DNA from: Maribacter forsetii DSM 18668
Lineage (GTDB): Bacteria; Bacteroidota; Bacteroidia; Flavobacteriales; Flavobacteriaceae
Reading direction: 5' to 3'
Length of the DNA stretch: 64,000 nucleotides
Assembly (NCBI RefSeq): GCF_000744105.1
Contig: NZ_JQLH01000001.1
Coordinates: 3,919,001 to 3,983,000, forward strand
In this document: positions 45,479-54,403 of the stretch, piece by piece
How the letters are laid out: the number at the start of each line of letters is the position of its first letter
How positions within the stretch are numbered: position 1 is the stretch's first letter
Position numbers and translations under genes: made by a program
The notes under the pieces: generated by a model
What the model saw: only the letters and a program-made list of their open reading frames with translations
What the model was told of the DNA's origin: nothing
Database searches by the model: none

Positions 45479-48400
45479 ATGAATTTAAAAACAAAATTAG
45501 TATTAATAATGGTATTGTTACTCAACATATCATTATTCGCACAAGACGGGTATAACCTGACCGGTACAGTTACCGATGAGACGAGTATGCCTGTACCCGG
45601 TGCAAATGTTGTTATCCAAAATACAACGACAGGTACATCAACAGATTTTGATGGTAATTATTCTATTACCGTTAAAAATGGAGATGTATTAGAATTCTCT
45701 TACATTGGTTACGCTAAGAAATCCGTAACTATTAATGGACAACAAACTTTAGACATTGTTCTTGCTGAAGATGCAAGCCAACTTGAAGAGGTTGTTGTTG
45801 TTGGTTACGGTTCTCAGAAAAAAAGTGACATTACCGGGTCTGTTTCTTCTGTAAAATCTGAGGAATTAAACGCATATCCTGTTTTAAATGCAGAACAAGC
45901 ATTACAAGGACGTGCAGCCGGTGTTGTTGTGCAGTCTAACAACGGTGGCGAGCCAGGTGCTCCCATCAGTATAACCATTAGAGGTAACACTTCAATTAAC
46001 GCAAGTAGTTCTCCACTTGTAGTTGTAGATGGTTTTGTTGGAGCATCTATGCCACAAGCCAATGATATTGAGTCTATGGAAGTTTTGAAAGATGCATCAG
46101 CTACTGCTATTTATGGATCAAGAGGATCAAATGGTGTTATACTTGTAACTACTAAAAAAGGTAGAAGTGGGAAAATATCTATAGAAGCTAATACTACATA
46201 CGCCATTCAAAATATATCTAACAGATTAGATTTATTGAATGCTAATGAATTTGCCGATTATCAAAATCAAATTAGAGCTAATAATGGTGTTACTACTCCT
46301 TATTCTCAAGGACCGGCAAATACAGATTGGCAAGACTTGATCTATAGATCTGGAAGTACATCCAATAACCAAGTTTCGGTTTCTGGTGGTAGCGATAAAA
46401 TTAATTTTTATGCTTCTACCAACTACTTTAAACAAGAGGGTATAATTACAGGTTCTGATTTTGAAAGATTAACGTTCTTATCTAACATTGACGCGCAAGT
46501 AACAGATAAATTAAAGTTAGGAATGAACCTTTTTGGGAGTAGAGGTGTTAAAAATGGTTCTGCAACTCAATCAAACGGTTCTGTTTCTGCAGGTGGTGAT
46601 GATGTAATTACATTAGCATTAAGATACGCTCCAGATCAAGCTGTTTTTAACGAAGATGGTTCTTATACATTCGGTAACACTGTGGGTGACCCTGTAGACA
46701 ACCCATTTGCTGTTGCAACTGAAAGAATTGACGAAACAACAACTGATAACTTTAGAGCAAACTTTTATGCTAACTACGAAATTTTAAAAGGTCTTACTTT
46801 TAAAAGTACTTTTGGTTTAAGTACAGAAAACCAAACTAGAGGTATTTACTTACCATCTCTTTTAACACAAACAGCAGGTGGAGAAAGCGGTAGAGCTATC
46901 GTTGATATTGATAAAGAAACTAGTGTATTAAGTGAAAACTACTTAACATACACTACAGAATTAGGAAAAGGTAACTTAACTTTATTAGGTGGTTACTCTT
47001 ACCAAAAGACAGTTGCAGAAAATTTCTTCTCTGAAGCTACAGGTTTTATTTCTGATGGATTTTCTTTTTATGGTTTAGGATCGGCAACAAATATTTTGCA
47101 ACCAGATTCTTCTAGATCTGAAATTGAAATACAATCTCAATTTGGTAGACTTAACTATGACTGGGATGATAAATACTTACTTACAGCTACATTAAGAAGA
47201 GATGGTGCTTCTAACTTCGCAGCTAATGAAAAGTACGCTCTATTCCCTTCTGCAGCATTAGGATGGAAAGTATCTAACGAAAAATTCTTACAGGACAGCA
47301 AAGCTATTTCTAACTTAAAGCTGAGAGCAAGTTACGGTGTAACTGGTAACCCATCTATTAGCGCATACCAATCTTTATCAAGACTAGAAACCATTTATGC
47401 TTCTAGCAATGGACAAACTGTTAGTGCTGTTACTCCAGAACAATCAGAAAATCCAAATTTGAAATGGGAATCATCTTACCAATCTAACTTTGGTATCGAT
47501 TTAGGGTTTGTAAATAATAGAATTACACTTTCTCTAGATTACTACAACATTGATACTAAAGATTTGATTTTAACGAACAACAGTATCCCTGAATATGCAG
47601 GTTTCTCAGGTGACAATATTCTATCAAACGTTGGTGAAATTAACAACAGAGGTTTTGAAGTTGCTTTGAGCACTAAAAACATTGTTAAAGAAAATTTTAG
47701 ATGGACAACAGATTTTAACATGGCTTTCAACAAAAACGAAGTTGTAAGTTTAGTTAACGATGCTGATTTATTTTTCGATGCTACACCAAGTTACTTTAGC
47801 CATGACAGAAGTTATGTATTAAGGGTAGGTGAAGAAGTTGGATTATTCTGGGGATATGACTACGCTGGTGTTTACCAAGGTGGAGCTTTACCAGCAGGGA
47901 CGGCTACTTTATCCGGCGGCGTTGCAGGTGACCCATTATTTGCAGATATAGATGGTAGCGGTGATATTACAGAAGGTGATAGAACAACTATTGGTAACCC
48001 AAATCCAGATTTCACTTGGGGTTTTACAAATAACTTTTCATATAAGAACTTAGACTTAAGTATTTTCTTCCAAGGTTCTCAAGGGGGTGACATTTTCAAT
48101 TTAACAAACGTTCAGTTAACAAACGGAGACGCTAATACGACTACAGACTATTATAACAATGCATGGACGCCAACTAATACAGATACTGATGCTCCACGTG
48201 TAGGTAATAACAGTAACAGAGAAATTTCTTCTCGTTTTGTTGAAGATGGTAGCTACATTAGATTAAAGAACATTGCAATTGGCTATAACGTTCCTTCTGA
48301 TATTACTGAGAAATTAGGTTTGGATAACCTTAGAATTGGATTAAGTGCACAGAACTTAATTACCATTACAGACTACTCTGGCTTAGACCCAGAAGTAAAC

Positions 48401-48514
48401 TACTTTGGTTCTGGTGGAGACAACAATACTTCTGCCAATACAGCACAAGGTTTTGATTTTGGTAACTACCCAACGGTAAGAACTGTAAACATGAGCCTTA
48501 ACTTAAAGTTTTAA
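45479..48514 (+). CDS. SusC-like TonB-dependent transporter (alginate locus)
   Basis: 1011 residues. The signal peptide ends near FAQ (22). The carboxypeptidase-D regulatory-like domain is at about 27-100 (LTGTVTDETSMPVPGANVVI), then the plug (LEEVVVVGYGSQKKSDITGSVSSV, LQGRAAGV, VLKDASATAIYGSRGSNGVILVTTKKG), then the 22-strand barrel ending in NMSLNLKF. There is no STN domain, so control is not through a FecR pathway, in contrast to the SusC at 13149. With SusD it should import alginate oligosaccharides across the outer membrane. Confidence 0.94.
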   Translation: MNLKTKLVLIMVLLLNISLFAQDGYNLTGTVTDETSMPVPGANVVIQNTTTGTSTDFDGNYSITVKNGDVLEFSYIGYAKKSVTINGQQTLDIVLAEDASQLEEVVVVGYGSQKKSDITGSVSSVKSEELNAYPVLNAEQALQGRAAGVVVQSNNGGEPGAPISITIRGNTSINASSSPLVVVDGFVGASMPQANDIESMEVLKDASATAIYGSRGSNGVILVTTKKGRSGKISIEANTTYAIQNISNRLDLLNANEFADYQNQIRANNGVTTPYSQGPANTDWQDLIYRSGSTSNNQVSVSGGSDKINFYASTNYFKQEGIITGSDFERLTFLSNIDAQVTDKLKLGMNLFGSRGVKNGSATQSNGSVSAGGDDVITLALRYAPDQAVFNEDGSYTFGNTVGDPVDNPFAVATERIDETTTDNFRANFYANYEILKGLTFKSTFGLSTENQTRGIYLPSLLTQTAGGESGRAIVDIDKETSVLSENYLTYTTELGKGNLTLLGGYSYQKTVAENFFSEATGFISDGFSFYGLGSATNILQPDSSRSEIEIQSQFGRLNYDWDDKYLLTATLRRDGASNFAANEKYALFPSAALGWKVSNEKFLQDSKAISNLKLRASYGVTGNPSISAYQSLSRLETIYASSNGQTVSAVTPEQSENPNLKWESSYQSNFGIDLGFVNNRITLSLDYYNIDTKDLILTNNSIPEYAGFSGDNILSNVGEINNRGFEVALSTKNIVKENFRWTTDFNMAFNKNEVVSLVNDADLFFDATPSYFSHDRSYVLRVGEEVGLFWGYDYAGVYQGGALPAGTATLSGGVAGDPLFADIDGSGDITEGDRTTIGNPNPDFTWGFTNNFSYKNLDLSIFFQGSQGGDIFNLTNVQLTNGDANTTTDYYNNAWTPTNTDTDAPRVGNNSNREISSRFVEDGSYIRLKNIAIGYNVPSDITEKLGLDNLRIGLSAQNLITITDYSGLDPEVNYFGSGGDNNTSANTAQGFDFGNYPTVRTVNMSLNLKF

Positions 48515-48542
48515 GAAAAAATTTAATTTAAAAGAAAACAAA

Positions 48543-50072
48543 ATGAAAACATATAAATTATTACTGTTATTGATAGGTTTATCAATAATGGGTTGTTCAG
48601 ATCTAGAAGAAGAACCTGTAGGTATATTGTCAGCAGAAGGTTTCTTTGAAACTACTGCAAATATTCAAACAGCAGTAGATGGGGCACTAACACATGCCAT
48701 CAATGAGAAAATATGGGGCAGAAAGCTTTCTATTGCATTAATGCTGCGTTCAGATATGGTAAGTCTTGCCTCTAATGAAACAAGAAGAGTTGAGATGAAT
48801 GAATTTACTACACTTGCCAGTAATGGTATGATAAGTGAATTCTGGCCACGTACATACCAAGGAATTGCTGCTGCAAATAATGCAATAGCAGGTGCCGAAA
48901 ACGTAGATGTTGCTGATGAAATTAAAAATCCAATTACGGCACAAGCTTATTTTGCCAGAGCATTTTATTACTTTCATTTAGTTAGATTATTTGGAGATGT
49001 ACCTTACATTGAAGAACCTATTGTAGATATTGATGCTTCTGCAGCAATCACAAGAACTCCTACTGCTGAGGTTTATGCAAACATAATTTCAGATTTAGAG
49101 TATGCTAAAACTTGGTTACCAAATACAGTTGCCTCTAGAGCAATACCTTCTAAAGCTGCAGCTAGTTCTTACCTTTCTTTAGTTTATTTAACAATGGGTG
49201 AGTATCAAAATGCATTTACTGAAGCTCAAGAAGTTATCGATAACGCTGGTACGTATAACTTAGCTTTAGAATCAAACTTCCAAAATTTATTTAACGCAAA
49301 CGAAATTGATGCATCTTTAGAGCCAATATTCGCTTTAGATTATAACAATTTTGAAGCTGATGACAACGCTTATGATCAAACTGCCCCAATGACAGGTATT
49401 AGAGGTGATGACAGAAACTTAGGTGGTGGCTGGTCTGTAGCTGTACCAACGTTAGAAGTCTATACTACTTGGGATGCCGATGATTATAGAAGAGCTGTAA
49501 GTATGGATGACGAAGTATCTATTGGAGGTACAGTTGTTGATTACACGCAATTTGACATTAGTGGTCATGAATTTGCTAAAAACAATCCTTACGTTGCAAA
49601 ATACACACGTTTTCCTGGACCATTTGCTCGTGCAAACGCAAGAGCAACTAGCCATAACTATTCTATGATACGTTATGCTGAAGTATTATTGATTGCTGCT
49701 GAAGCTGCTGTAGAATTAGGAGATAATGCAACTGCATTAAACTATGTCAACCAAGTTAGAGCAAGAGCTAGAATGGGTGGTGAAACTCAAACTGGTGCAG
49801 GTGTTCCAGTAACAGTTGAGCCAAGTGCAGTACCTGCAGATTTATCAGGAACTATTACAGTAGATGATATTTTAGAAGAAAGAAGACTAGAATTCGCGTT
49901 CGAAGGAATAAGATGGTATGACATTGCTAGAAGAAAAATTGGAAACGAAGTATTTGGAGCCTCTGGATTAGAAGGTGAAAAACCATTTTTCTCTGAAGAT
50001 GATTATTTACTACCATTACCTGAAGATGAATTAGAAAGAAACCCTAACCTAACACAAAACCCAGGGTATTAA
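48543..50072 (+). CDS. SusD-like alginate-binding lipoprotein
   Basis: 509 residues. Lipobox SIMGC (Cys18) followed by SDLEEEPVGILSAEGFFETTANI. Family signs include AYFARAFYYFHLVRLFGDVPYIEEP, YSMIRYAEVLLIAAEAAVELG and ILEERRLEFAFEGIRWYDIAR, ending LLPLPEDELERNPNLTQNPGY. It starts 28 bp after the susC stop. Binding of alginate oligomers is inferred from the lyase neighbours and shared operator. A hairpin terminator follows. Confidence 0.93.
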   Translation: MKTYKLLLLLIGLSIMGCSDLEEEPVGILSAEGFFETTANIQTAVDGALTHAINEKIWGRKLSIALMLRSDMVSLASNETRRVEMNEFTTLASNGMISEFWPRTYQGIAAANNAIAGAENVDVADEIKNPITAQAYFARAFYYFHLVRLFGDVPYIEEPIVDIDASAAITRTPTAEVYANIISDLEYAKTWLPNTVASRAIPSKAAASSYLSLVYLTMGEYQNAFTEAQEVIDNAGTYNLALESNFQNLFNANEIDASLEPIFALDYNNFEADDNAYDQTAPMTGIRGDDRNLGGGWSVAVPTLEVYTTWDADDYRRAVSMDDEVSIGGTVVDYTQFDISGHEFAKNNPYVAKYTRFPGPFARANARATSHNYSMIRYAEVLLIAAEAAVELGDNATALNYVNQVRARARMGGETQTGAGVPVTVEPSAVPADLSGTITVDDILEERRLEFAFEGIRWYDIARRKIGNEVFGASGLEGEKPFFSEDDYLLPLPEDELERNPNLTQNPGY

Positions 50073-50107
50073 AAATATATAAAGAAAGTTGTTTGAGTTA
50101 GTTTTTT

Positions 50108-50149
50108 AAGATGGCTGGCTTTTTTGAGAGAGCCAGCCCATCTTTCTTT
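50108..50149 (+). terminator. Terminator after the SusCD pair
   Basis: AAGATGGCTGGCT pairs with AGCCAGCCCATCTT (one bulged base) around a T-rich loop, followed by TCTTT. It ends the susCD transcript 36 bp after the susD stop. Confidence 0.82.
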
Positions 50150-50189
50150 ATAATTTGAACGAAGTTTTTGACATTAATCTCATGAAAAA

Positions 50190-50240
50190 TTTGATAACAC
50201 ATTTATTTTCATAAATTTGATAAACCAATCTGGTTAACCA
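50190..50240 (+). promoter_or_regulatory. gntR operon promoter with two 13-bp-spaced boxes (autoregulation)
   Basis: TTTG (50190-50193), 18 bp, TAAATTTG (50212-50219). The box TGATAAACCA (50218-50227) overlaps the -7 element and TGGTTAACCA (50231-50240) follows 13 bp later. It controls the gntR-MFS-SDR operon, so the GntR protein probably controls its own gene. Confidence 0.8.
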
Positions 50241-50269
50241 ATTTTTTCTATAACAATGAAATGTGATAT

Positions 50270-50971
50270 ATGAAGCTAGAGATTTTAACTAAAAACGACC
50301 ACCAGCAACTTCACAATGATATCATTGCTAAAATAAGAGATTTAATAAATAATAAAAATCTTGAACCTGGTGATAAATTACCTTCAGAACGTATGTTGTC
50401 TGAACGTTTTGAAGTGAGTAGAGGAAATGTTCGAGAAACAATTCAGAAACTTGAATTTTACGGCATATTAAAATCAAAACCACAAAGTGGAACTTTTGTA
50501 GCAGATATTGGTTTAGTAGCTATGAATGGTATGATTGATGACATTCTTGCTTTAGAAGACCCAGATTTTAAATCATTGGTTGAAACAAGAATTCTACTAG
50601 AGCTTAAAACAGTAAGATTAGCCGCAAAACGTAGAACTAATGACGATTTAGAAAAAATAGAAGCGGCATTAGAATCATACAAAGTAAAAGTACTGAACAA
50701 TGAAGATGCCGTTCAAGAAGACTTGCTTTTTCATTTAGCAATTGCTCAGGCATGTAGAAATAGCACCATTAATAGAATGATGCTGATTATTACACCTGAA
50801 ATTATCAACAACTTTGAAAAGTATCATGTTTGTGACAAGAATCAAGGTCCAAAAAGAATTAAAGAGCATCAAGACATATTTAATGCTATAAAGGAACAGA
50901 ATACTCAAAAAGCCAAAGAAATGATGAAAGTACATTTTAATGAGCTTTATAAATATTGTTACAATATATAA
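50270..50971 (+). CDS. GntR-family regulator, FadR subfamily
   Basis: 233 residues. The winged-helix domain (about 10-75) has LEPGDKLPSERMLSERFEVSRGNVRETIQKLEFYGILKSKPQSGTFV. The C-terminal FCD domain (about 90-225) holds the acidic/His metal or ligand site (EDLLFHLAIAQACRNS, RIKEHQDIFNAI, VHFNELY). FadR-type operators have TGGT...ACCA half-sites, and boxes of this type lie before this gene and three other alginate operons. The effector is probably a pathway intermediate such as KDG or DEH; that is inference. It leads an operon with the MFS carrier and DEH reductase. Confidence 0.9.
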   Translation: MKLEILTKNDHQQLHNDIIAKIRDLINNKNLEPGDKLPSERMLSERFEVSRGNVRETIQKLEFYGILKSKPQSGTFVADIGLVAMNGMIDDILALEDPDFKSLVETRILLELKTVRLAAKRRTNDDLEKIEAALESYKVKVLNNEDAVQEDLLFHLAIAQACRNSTINRMMLIITPEIINNFEKYHVCDKNQGPKRIKEHQDIFNAIKEQNTQKAKEMMKVHFNELYKYCYNI

Positions 50972-51084
50972 GAGATACACGTATATCTCTATTAACCAAC
51001 CAGTGAAAACAAAAGTTTTTAGATTATTTAAAGAATCAAAGACTCTTTTTTTCATCAACATACAAGACCAAAAAGCAAAGAATT

Positions 51085-52386
51085 ATGAAAATTAAAGGAT
51101 TAAGATGGTGGGTTATAGCTTTAATCGCAATAGCAACAATTATCAATTACATCGATCGTCAGTCCATTGGAGTTCTTTGGCCAGATATTGCAGAAGATTT
51201 ATTTCCAGAAAGTACTAATGATGAACGTAAAGAAATATTTGCCACTATATCTGTAGTTTTCATGTTTGCCTACGCATTCGGACAAGCTATTTTCGGTAAA
51301 ATTCTAGACTGGGTCGGCACACGAATTGGTTTTGCCATTTCAATTGGTGTGTGGTCTATTGCCACCGCACTTCATGCATTAGCTCAAGGTGTTTTAAGCT
51401 TTGGCTTCTTTAGAACAATATTAGGAATTGCAGAAGCTGGTAACTGGCCGGGAGCTGCAAAAGCAAACGCAGAATGGTTTCCAACAGAAGAACGCGCATT
51501 TGCACAGGGTTTATTTAATTCTGGTGCTGCCATAGGTGGTATTATTGCAATACCTGCTATCGCATTCATGACCGTTTATTTTAGTTGGCAAATGATATTC
51601 ATTATAGTTGGTGCCCTAGGATTATTATGGTTAATACCTTGGTTAATATTAGTAAAAGCGCCACCGAAAAAACATCCATGGATTTCAGATGAAGAACGAA
51701 ACTATATCTTAACAGGTCAACAAAATCAAGATATAGATAACGACGGTACTCCAGATGATGGGTATAACCCAGACACTGGTAAACTATTAAAGCATAAACA
51801 AAGTTGGGGAGTAATCATTGCCTCAGCAGCTATTGACCCTATCTGGTGGTTATTTGTAGTATGGATTCCAATTTACCTAAACGAAGTTTATGGAATGGAC
51901 GTAAAAACTATTGGTATCTATGGTTGGGTTCCCTACGTAGGTGCAATGCTAGGTGCTTGGTTTGGTGGGTTATTTGCCCAAAATCGTTTAAAAGCGGGAT
52001 GGACGGTTGATAAAACTAGAAAAATAATAATTACTATAGGTTGCCTGATTATGTTACCAAGTTTGTTAGCCATGGCCAACCCTGGTGGACCAACCGGAGC
52101 CGTACTAATTATGGCACTAATACTATTTGGTTTTCAAACCGCAATTGGTAATGTTCAAACGTTACCTAGTGATTTCTTTGGAGGAAAAACAATTGGAACT
52201 TTATCAGGTATAGCAGGAATGGCCGCTAAATTAACAGCTGCAGCATTAATCTATTTAGTGCCCTGGTTAACTTCTGGCGGAAATTATACACCTGCATTTG
52301 TAATAGGTGCAACAATGGCAATTATTGCGTTAGCAAGTATCTGGTTATTATGCGGTAAAATTGAACCGTTAAATGGAAATAAATAA
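51085..52386 (+). CDS. MFS transporter, hexuronate-type (ACS family)
   Basis: 433 residues, 12 predicted helices. The signature ATIINYIDRQSIGVLWPDIAEDL at the start, RTILGIAEAGNWPGAAKANAEWFPTEERAFAQGLFNSGAAIGGIIA and the C-terminal GKTIGTLSGIAGMAAKL match anion:cation symporters such as ExuT. A polar loop at about residues 210-235 is in the cytoplasm. It is expected to import DEH or another uronate. It is the second gene of the gntR operon, 113 bp after gntR and 33 bp before the SDR. Confidence 0.92.
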   Translation: MKIKGLRWWVIALIAIATIINYIDRQSIGVLWPDIAEDLFPESTNDERKEIFATISVVFMFAYAFGQAIFGKILDWVGTRIGFAISIGVWSIATALHALAQGVLSFGFFRTILGIAEAGNWPGAAKANAEWFPTEERAFAQGLFNSGAAIGGIIAIPAIAFMTVYFSWQMIFIIVGALGLLWLIPWLILVKAPPKKHPWISDEERNYILTGQQNQDIDNDGTPDDGYNPDTGKLLKHKQSWGVIIASAAIDPIWWLFVVWIPIYLNEVYGMDVKTIGIYGWVPYVGAMLGAWFGGLFAQNRLKAGWTVDKTRKIIITIGCLIMLPSLLAMANPGGPTGAVLIMALILFGFQTAIGNVQTLPSDFFGGKTIGTLSGIAGMAAKLTAAALIYLVPWLTSGGNYTPAFVIGATMAIIALASIWLLCGKIEPLNGNK

Positions 52387-52419
52387 ACTGAATTAAGAAT
52401 AGATTAAATAAATTATAAC

Positions 52420-53181
52420 ATGAGTACAGAAGGAAAAGTAGCAGTAATTACAGGAGCAACTGGAGGAATCGGATTTGCAGTTGCTAAAAGATTAGGACAA
52501 GATGGTTACACCGTTATCTTAAATGGTATAGATGACGCAGCTGGTGCCGAAAGAATTAAAGAACTTACTGCAGAAGGTATTACTGCTGAGTACTTAGGAT
52601 TTGATGTTACCAATGAAGAAGCAGTGGCTAAAAACATAAAAGCTATTGGTGAGAAGTATGGTAAAATAGATACACTTATAAATAATGCAGGTGGTCTAGG
52701 TGGTAGATCTCGTTTCGAAGAAATGACTACTGAATTCTATAGAGGTGTAATGGCTTTGAACTTAGATTCAGCTTTCTTTGCTTCTAGAGCTGCAATACCT
52801 TACCTTAAAAAAGGTGACCACCCTTCTATAATTAACTATACATCTAACGCTGGATGGACAGCTGGTGGACCAGGTGCTGGTATCTACGGTACTTCTAAAG
52901 CAGGAGTTCATGCGTTAACTAGGGCATTAGCAAAAGATTTAGCTGAATATGGTATTAGAGCAAATGCAGTATCTCCAGGTACTATTGACACTCCTTTCCA
53001 TGCTCAAATTAAAGCTACAAAACCAGAAGTTTTCGCTTCTTGGGCAAATAACATTATGTTAGGTAGATTAGGTCAGCCAGAAGATGTTGCTGGTGTTGTT
53101 TCTTTCTTAGCTAGCAAAGATGCTGCTTTCATTACTGCCGAAACTGTACAAATTGGTGGTGGTCAAGCTTTAGGTATCTAA
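52420..53181 (+). CDS. SDR oxidoreductase, probable DEH reductase
   Basis: 253 residues, classical SDR. The cofactor loop is TGATGGIG (11-18), then NNAGG (88-92), the catalytic Ser in YTSNAG and Y156/K160 in YGTSKAG. The C-terminal end QIGGGQALGI is typical. In alginate loci the SDR next to the uronate carrier reduces DEH to KDG, and this one lies beside the MFS carrier under the shared operator. Cofactor choice (NADH or NADPH) cannot be told with certainty. A strong hairpin follows. Confidence 0.85.
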   Translation: MSTEGKVAVITGATGGIGFAVAKRLGQDGYTVILNGIDDAAGAERIKELTAEGITAEYLGFDVTNEEAVAKNIKAIGEKYGKIDTLINNAGGLGGRSRFEEMTTEFYRGVMALNLDSAFFASRAAIPYLKKGDHPSIINYTSNAGWTAGGPGAGIYGTSKAGVHALTRALAKDLAEYGIRANAVSPGTIDTPFHAQIKATKPEVFASWANNIMLGRLGQPEDVAGVVSFLASKDAAFITAETVQIGGGQALGI

Positions 53182-53201
53182 TAATTGTTCATACTTTATA
53201 G

Positions 53202-53236
53202 AAAAGCGTTATTGTAAATTCACAATAACGCTTTTT
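53202..53236. terminator. Bidirectional terminator between SDR and lacI-type gene
   Basis: A perfect 14-bp stem AAAAGCGTTATTGT (53202-53215) / ACAATAACGCTTTT (53222-53235) with a 6-nt loop and T-rich ends on both strands. It separates two convergent genes. Confidence 0.9.
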
Positions 53237-54253
53237 CTATTTAGAGGAATCTCGTACAATTAATTCCGAATCTAGAATTATCTTATTCAAAGATTGACGT
53301 ATCACCTCATTATCAACATAACCCAAAAAAGTTTCTGCGGCCAATTTTCCTATTTGCTTACTGTGTTGACTTATACTTGTAATTGAAGGTGTTACCAAAG
53401 AAGTAAAGGGTTCATTACCAAAACCTACTAGTTTTATTTCCTCCGGCACTTTAATATTTCTCTCTTTCAAAACCTGCAATGCTCCCAACGCAGCATAATC
53501 ACTTGCTACATAAACTGCATCGGGTCTATTTCTTAACGCCAATAATTTTTCTATTTGATGTCTCCCATTTTCTAATGTCAGACTACTTTCAATAAGCAAT
53601 TCATCATCATGTGGTAGGTTGTGCTTTTTAATTGCATCTATATAACCTCGTATTCTGTTATTAAATATTCGTGTTCTCCGGTAACCGCCTATATGGGCTA
53701 TTCGTTTACAACCTTGCGCTATCAAATGCTCTATAATCATATGACTACTTTCATAATCATTGATCCCTATATAATCAACATTTAAATCGTTCTCCCCCCT
53801 ATCAAAAAGAATTAAAGGAATTCCGTTAGACTTTATTTTTTCATAGAAAGATAAATCAACTGTTTCATTTGCCATGGATGCGATAATACCATCAACCTGT
53901 AAATACAATAGTGTATCTATATTATCACATTCCTTTTCAAAAGACTCGTTAGACTGGGTTATTATAATATTGTATCCGGCTTTATTAAGAACCTCTTCCA
54001 TATTCTCTACAACAGAAGAAAAGAAATTACTATTAGTTCTAGGCACAATTAAACCTACTAACTTACTTTTCCCTTTCCTTAAGGCACTTGCCAAATGATT
54101 AGGTTGATAATTTAATTCTTTTGCTACCTGTTTTACGGCTTTCTTAGTTTTTACACTTATACGCGCATCATCATTTAAAGCTTTTGAAACAGCCGCAGTC
54201 GAAATATTCAAAACATTTGCAATGTCTTTTAAAGTTGTTCTTTTTTTATTCAA
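53237..54253 (-). CDS. LacI-family transcriptional regulator
   Basis: 338 residues. The LacI HTH and hinge are at 1-60 (TTLKDIANVLNISTAAVSKALNDDARIS, LNYQPNHLASALRKGKS). The periplasmic-binding-protein-like sensor domain follows (LVGLIVPRTNSNFFSSVVENMEEVL, GNEPFTSLVTPSITSISQ). It is divergent from the kdgK-pfk-aldolase operon, and two inverted operator copies lie in the gap. It probably controls that operon and itself. The effector may be KDG, KDPG or a phosphorylated sugar; this is not readable. Confidence 0.9.
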   Translation of the reverse strand: MNKKRTTLKDIANVLNISTAAVSKALNDDARISVKTKKAVKQVAKELNYQPNHLASALRKGKSKLVGLIVPRTNSNFFSSVVENMEEVLNKAGYNIIITQSNESFEKECDNIDTLLYLQVDGIIASMANETVDLSFYEKIKSNGIPLILFDRGENDLNVDYIGINDYESSHMIIEHLIAQGCKRIAHIGGYRRTRIFNNRIRGYIDAIKKHNLPHDDELLIESSLTLENGRHQIEKLLALRNRPDAVYVASDYAALGALQVLKERNIKVPEEIKLVGFGNEPFTSLVTPSITSISQHSKQIGKLAAETFLGYVDNEVIRQSLNKIILDSELIVRDSSK

Positions 54254-54266
54254 TTAGTTTGAATAT

Positions 54267-54287
54267 ATTTGTTTAATCGATTAACCA
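54267..54287. promoter_or_regulatory. LacI-type operator, copy 1
   Basis: The core GTTTAATCGATTAACC (54271-54286) is a near-palindrome centred on CG, typical of LacI-family sites. The 21-bp match to copy 2 is exact in inverted orientation. It overlaps the -7 element TACTTTTG (54293-54286, minus strand) of the lacI-type gene, so autoregulation is likely. A plus-strand TATATTTG (54264-54271) also overlaps it and could serve kdgK. Confidence 0.85.
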
Positions 54288-54316
54288 AAAGTAAGACTTT
54301 AATTAGCTTTAACAAA
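54286..54316 (-). promoter_or_regulatory. Promoter of the lacI-type gene
   Basis: On the minus strand TTTG (54316-54313), a 19-bp spacer, and TACTTTTG (54293-54286) match the Bacteroidota consensus exactly. Transcription should begin near 54279, inside operator copy 1. Confidence 0.8.
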
Positions 54317-54348
54317 AAATGTCTGTTTTGGTTATTTTTTACCTAAAG

Positions 54349-54369
54349 TGGTTAATCGATTAAACAAAT
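54349..54369. promoter_or_regulatory. LacI-type operator, copy 2
   Basis: The core GGTTAATCGATTAAAC (54350-54365) is the exact reverse complement of copy 1, 79 bp centre to centre. It lies 35 bp before the kdgK start. A TTTG at 54327-54330 is at the right distance to be a -33 element, with the -7 region inside the operator. Confidence 0.85.
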
Positions 54370-54403
54370 TTAAAATCAGTACTTATAAAACTTATAAAAC
54401 AAC

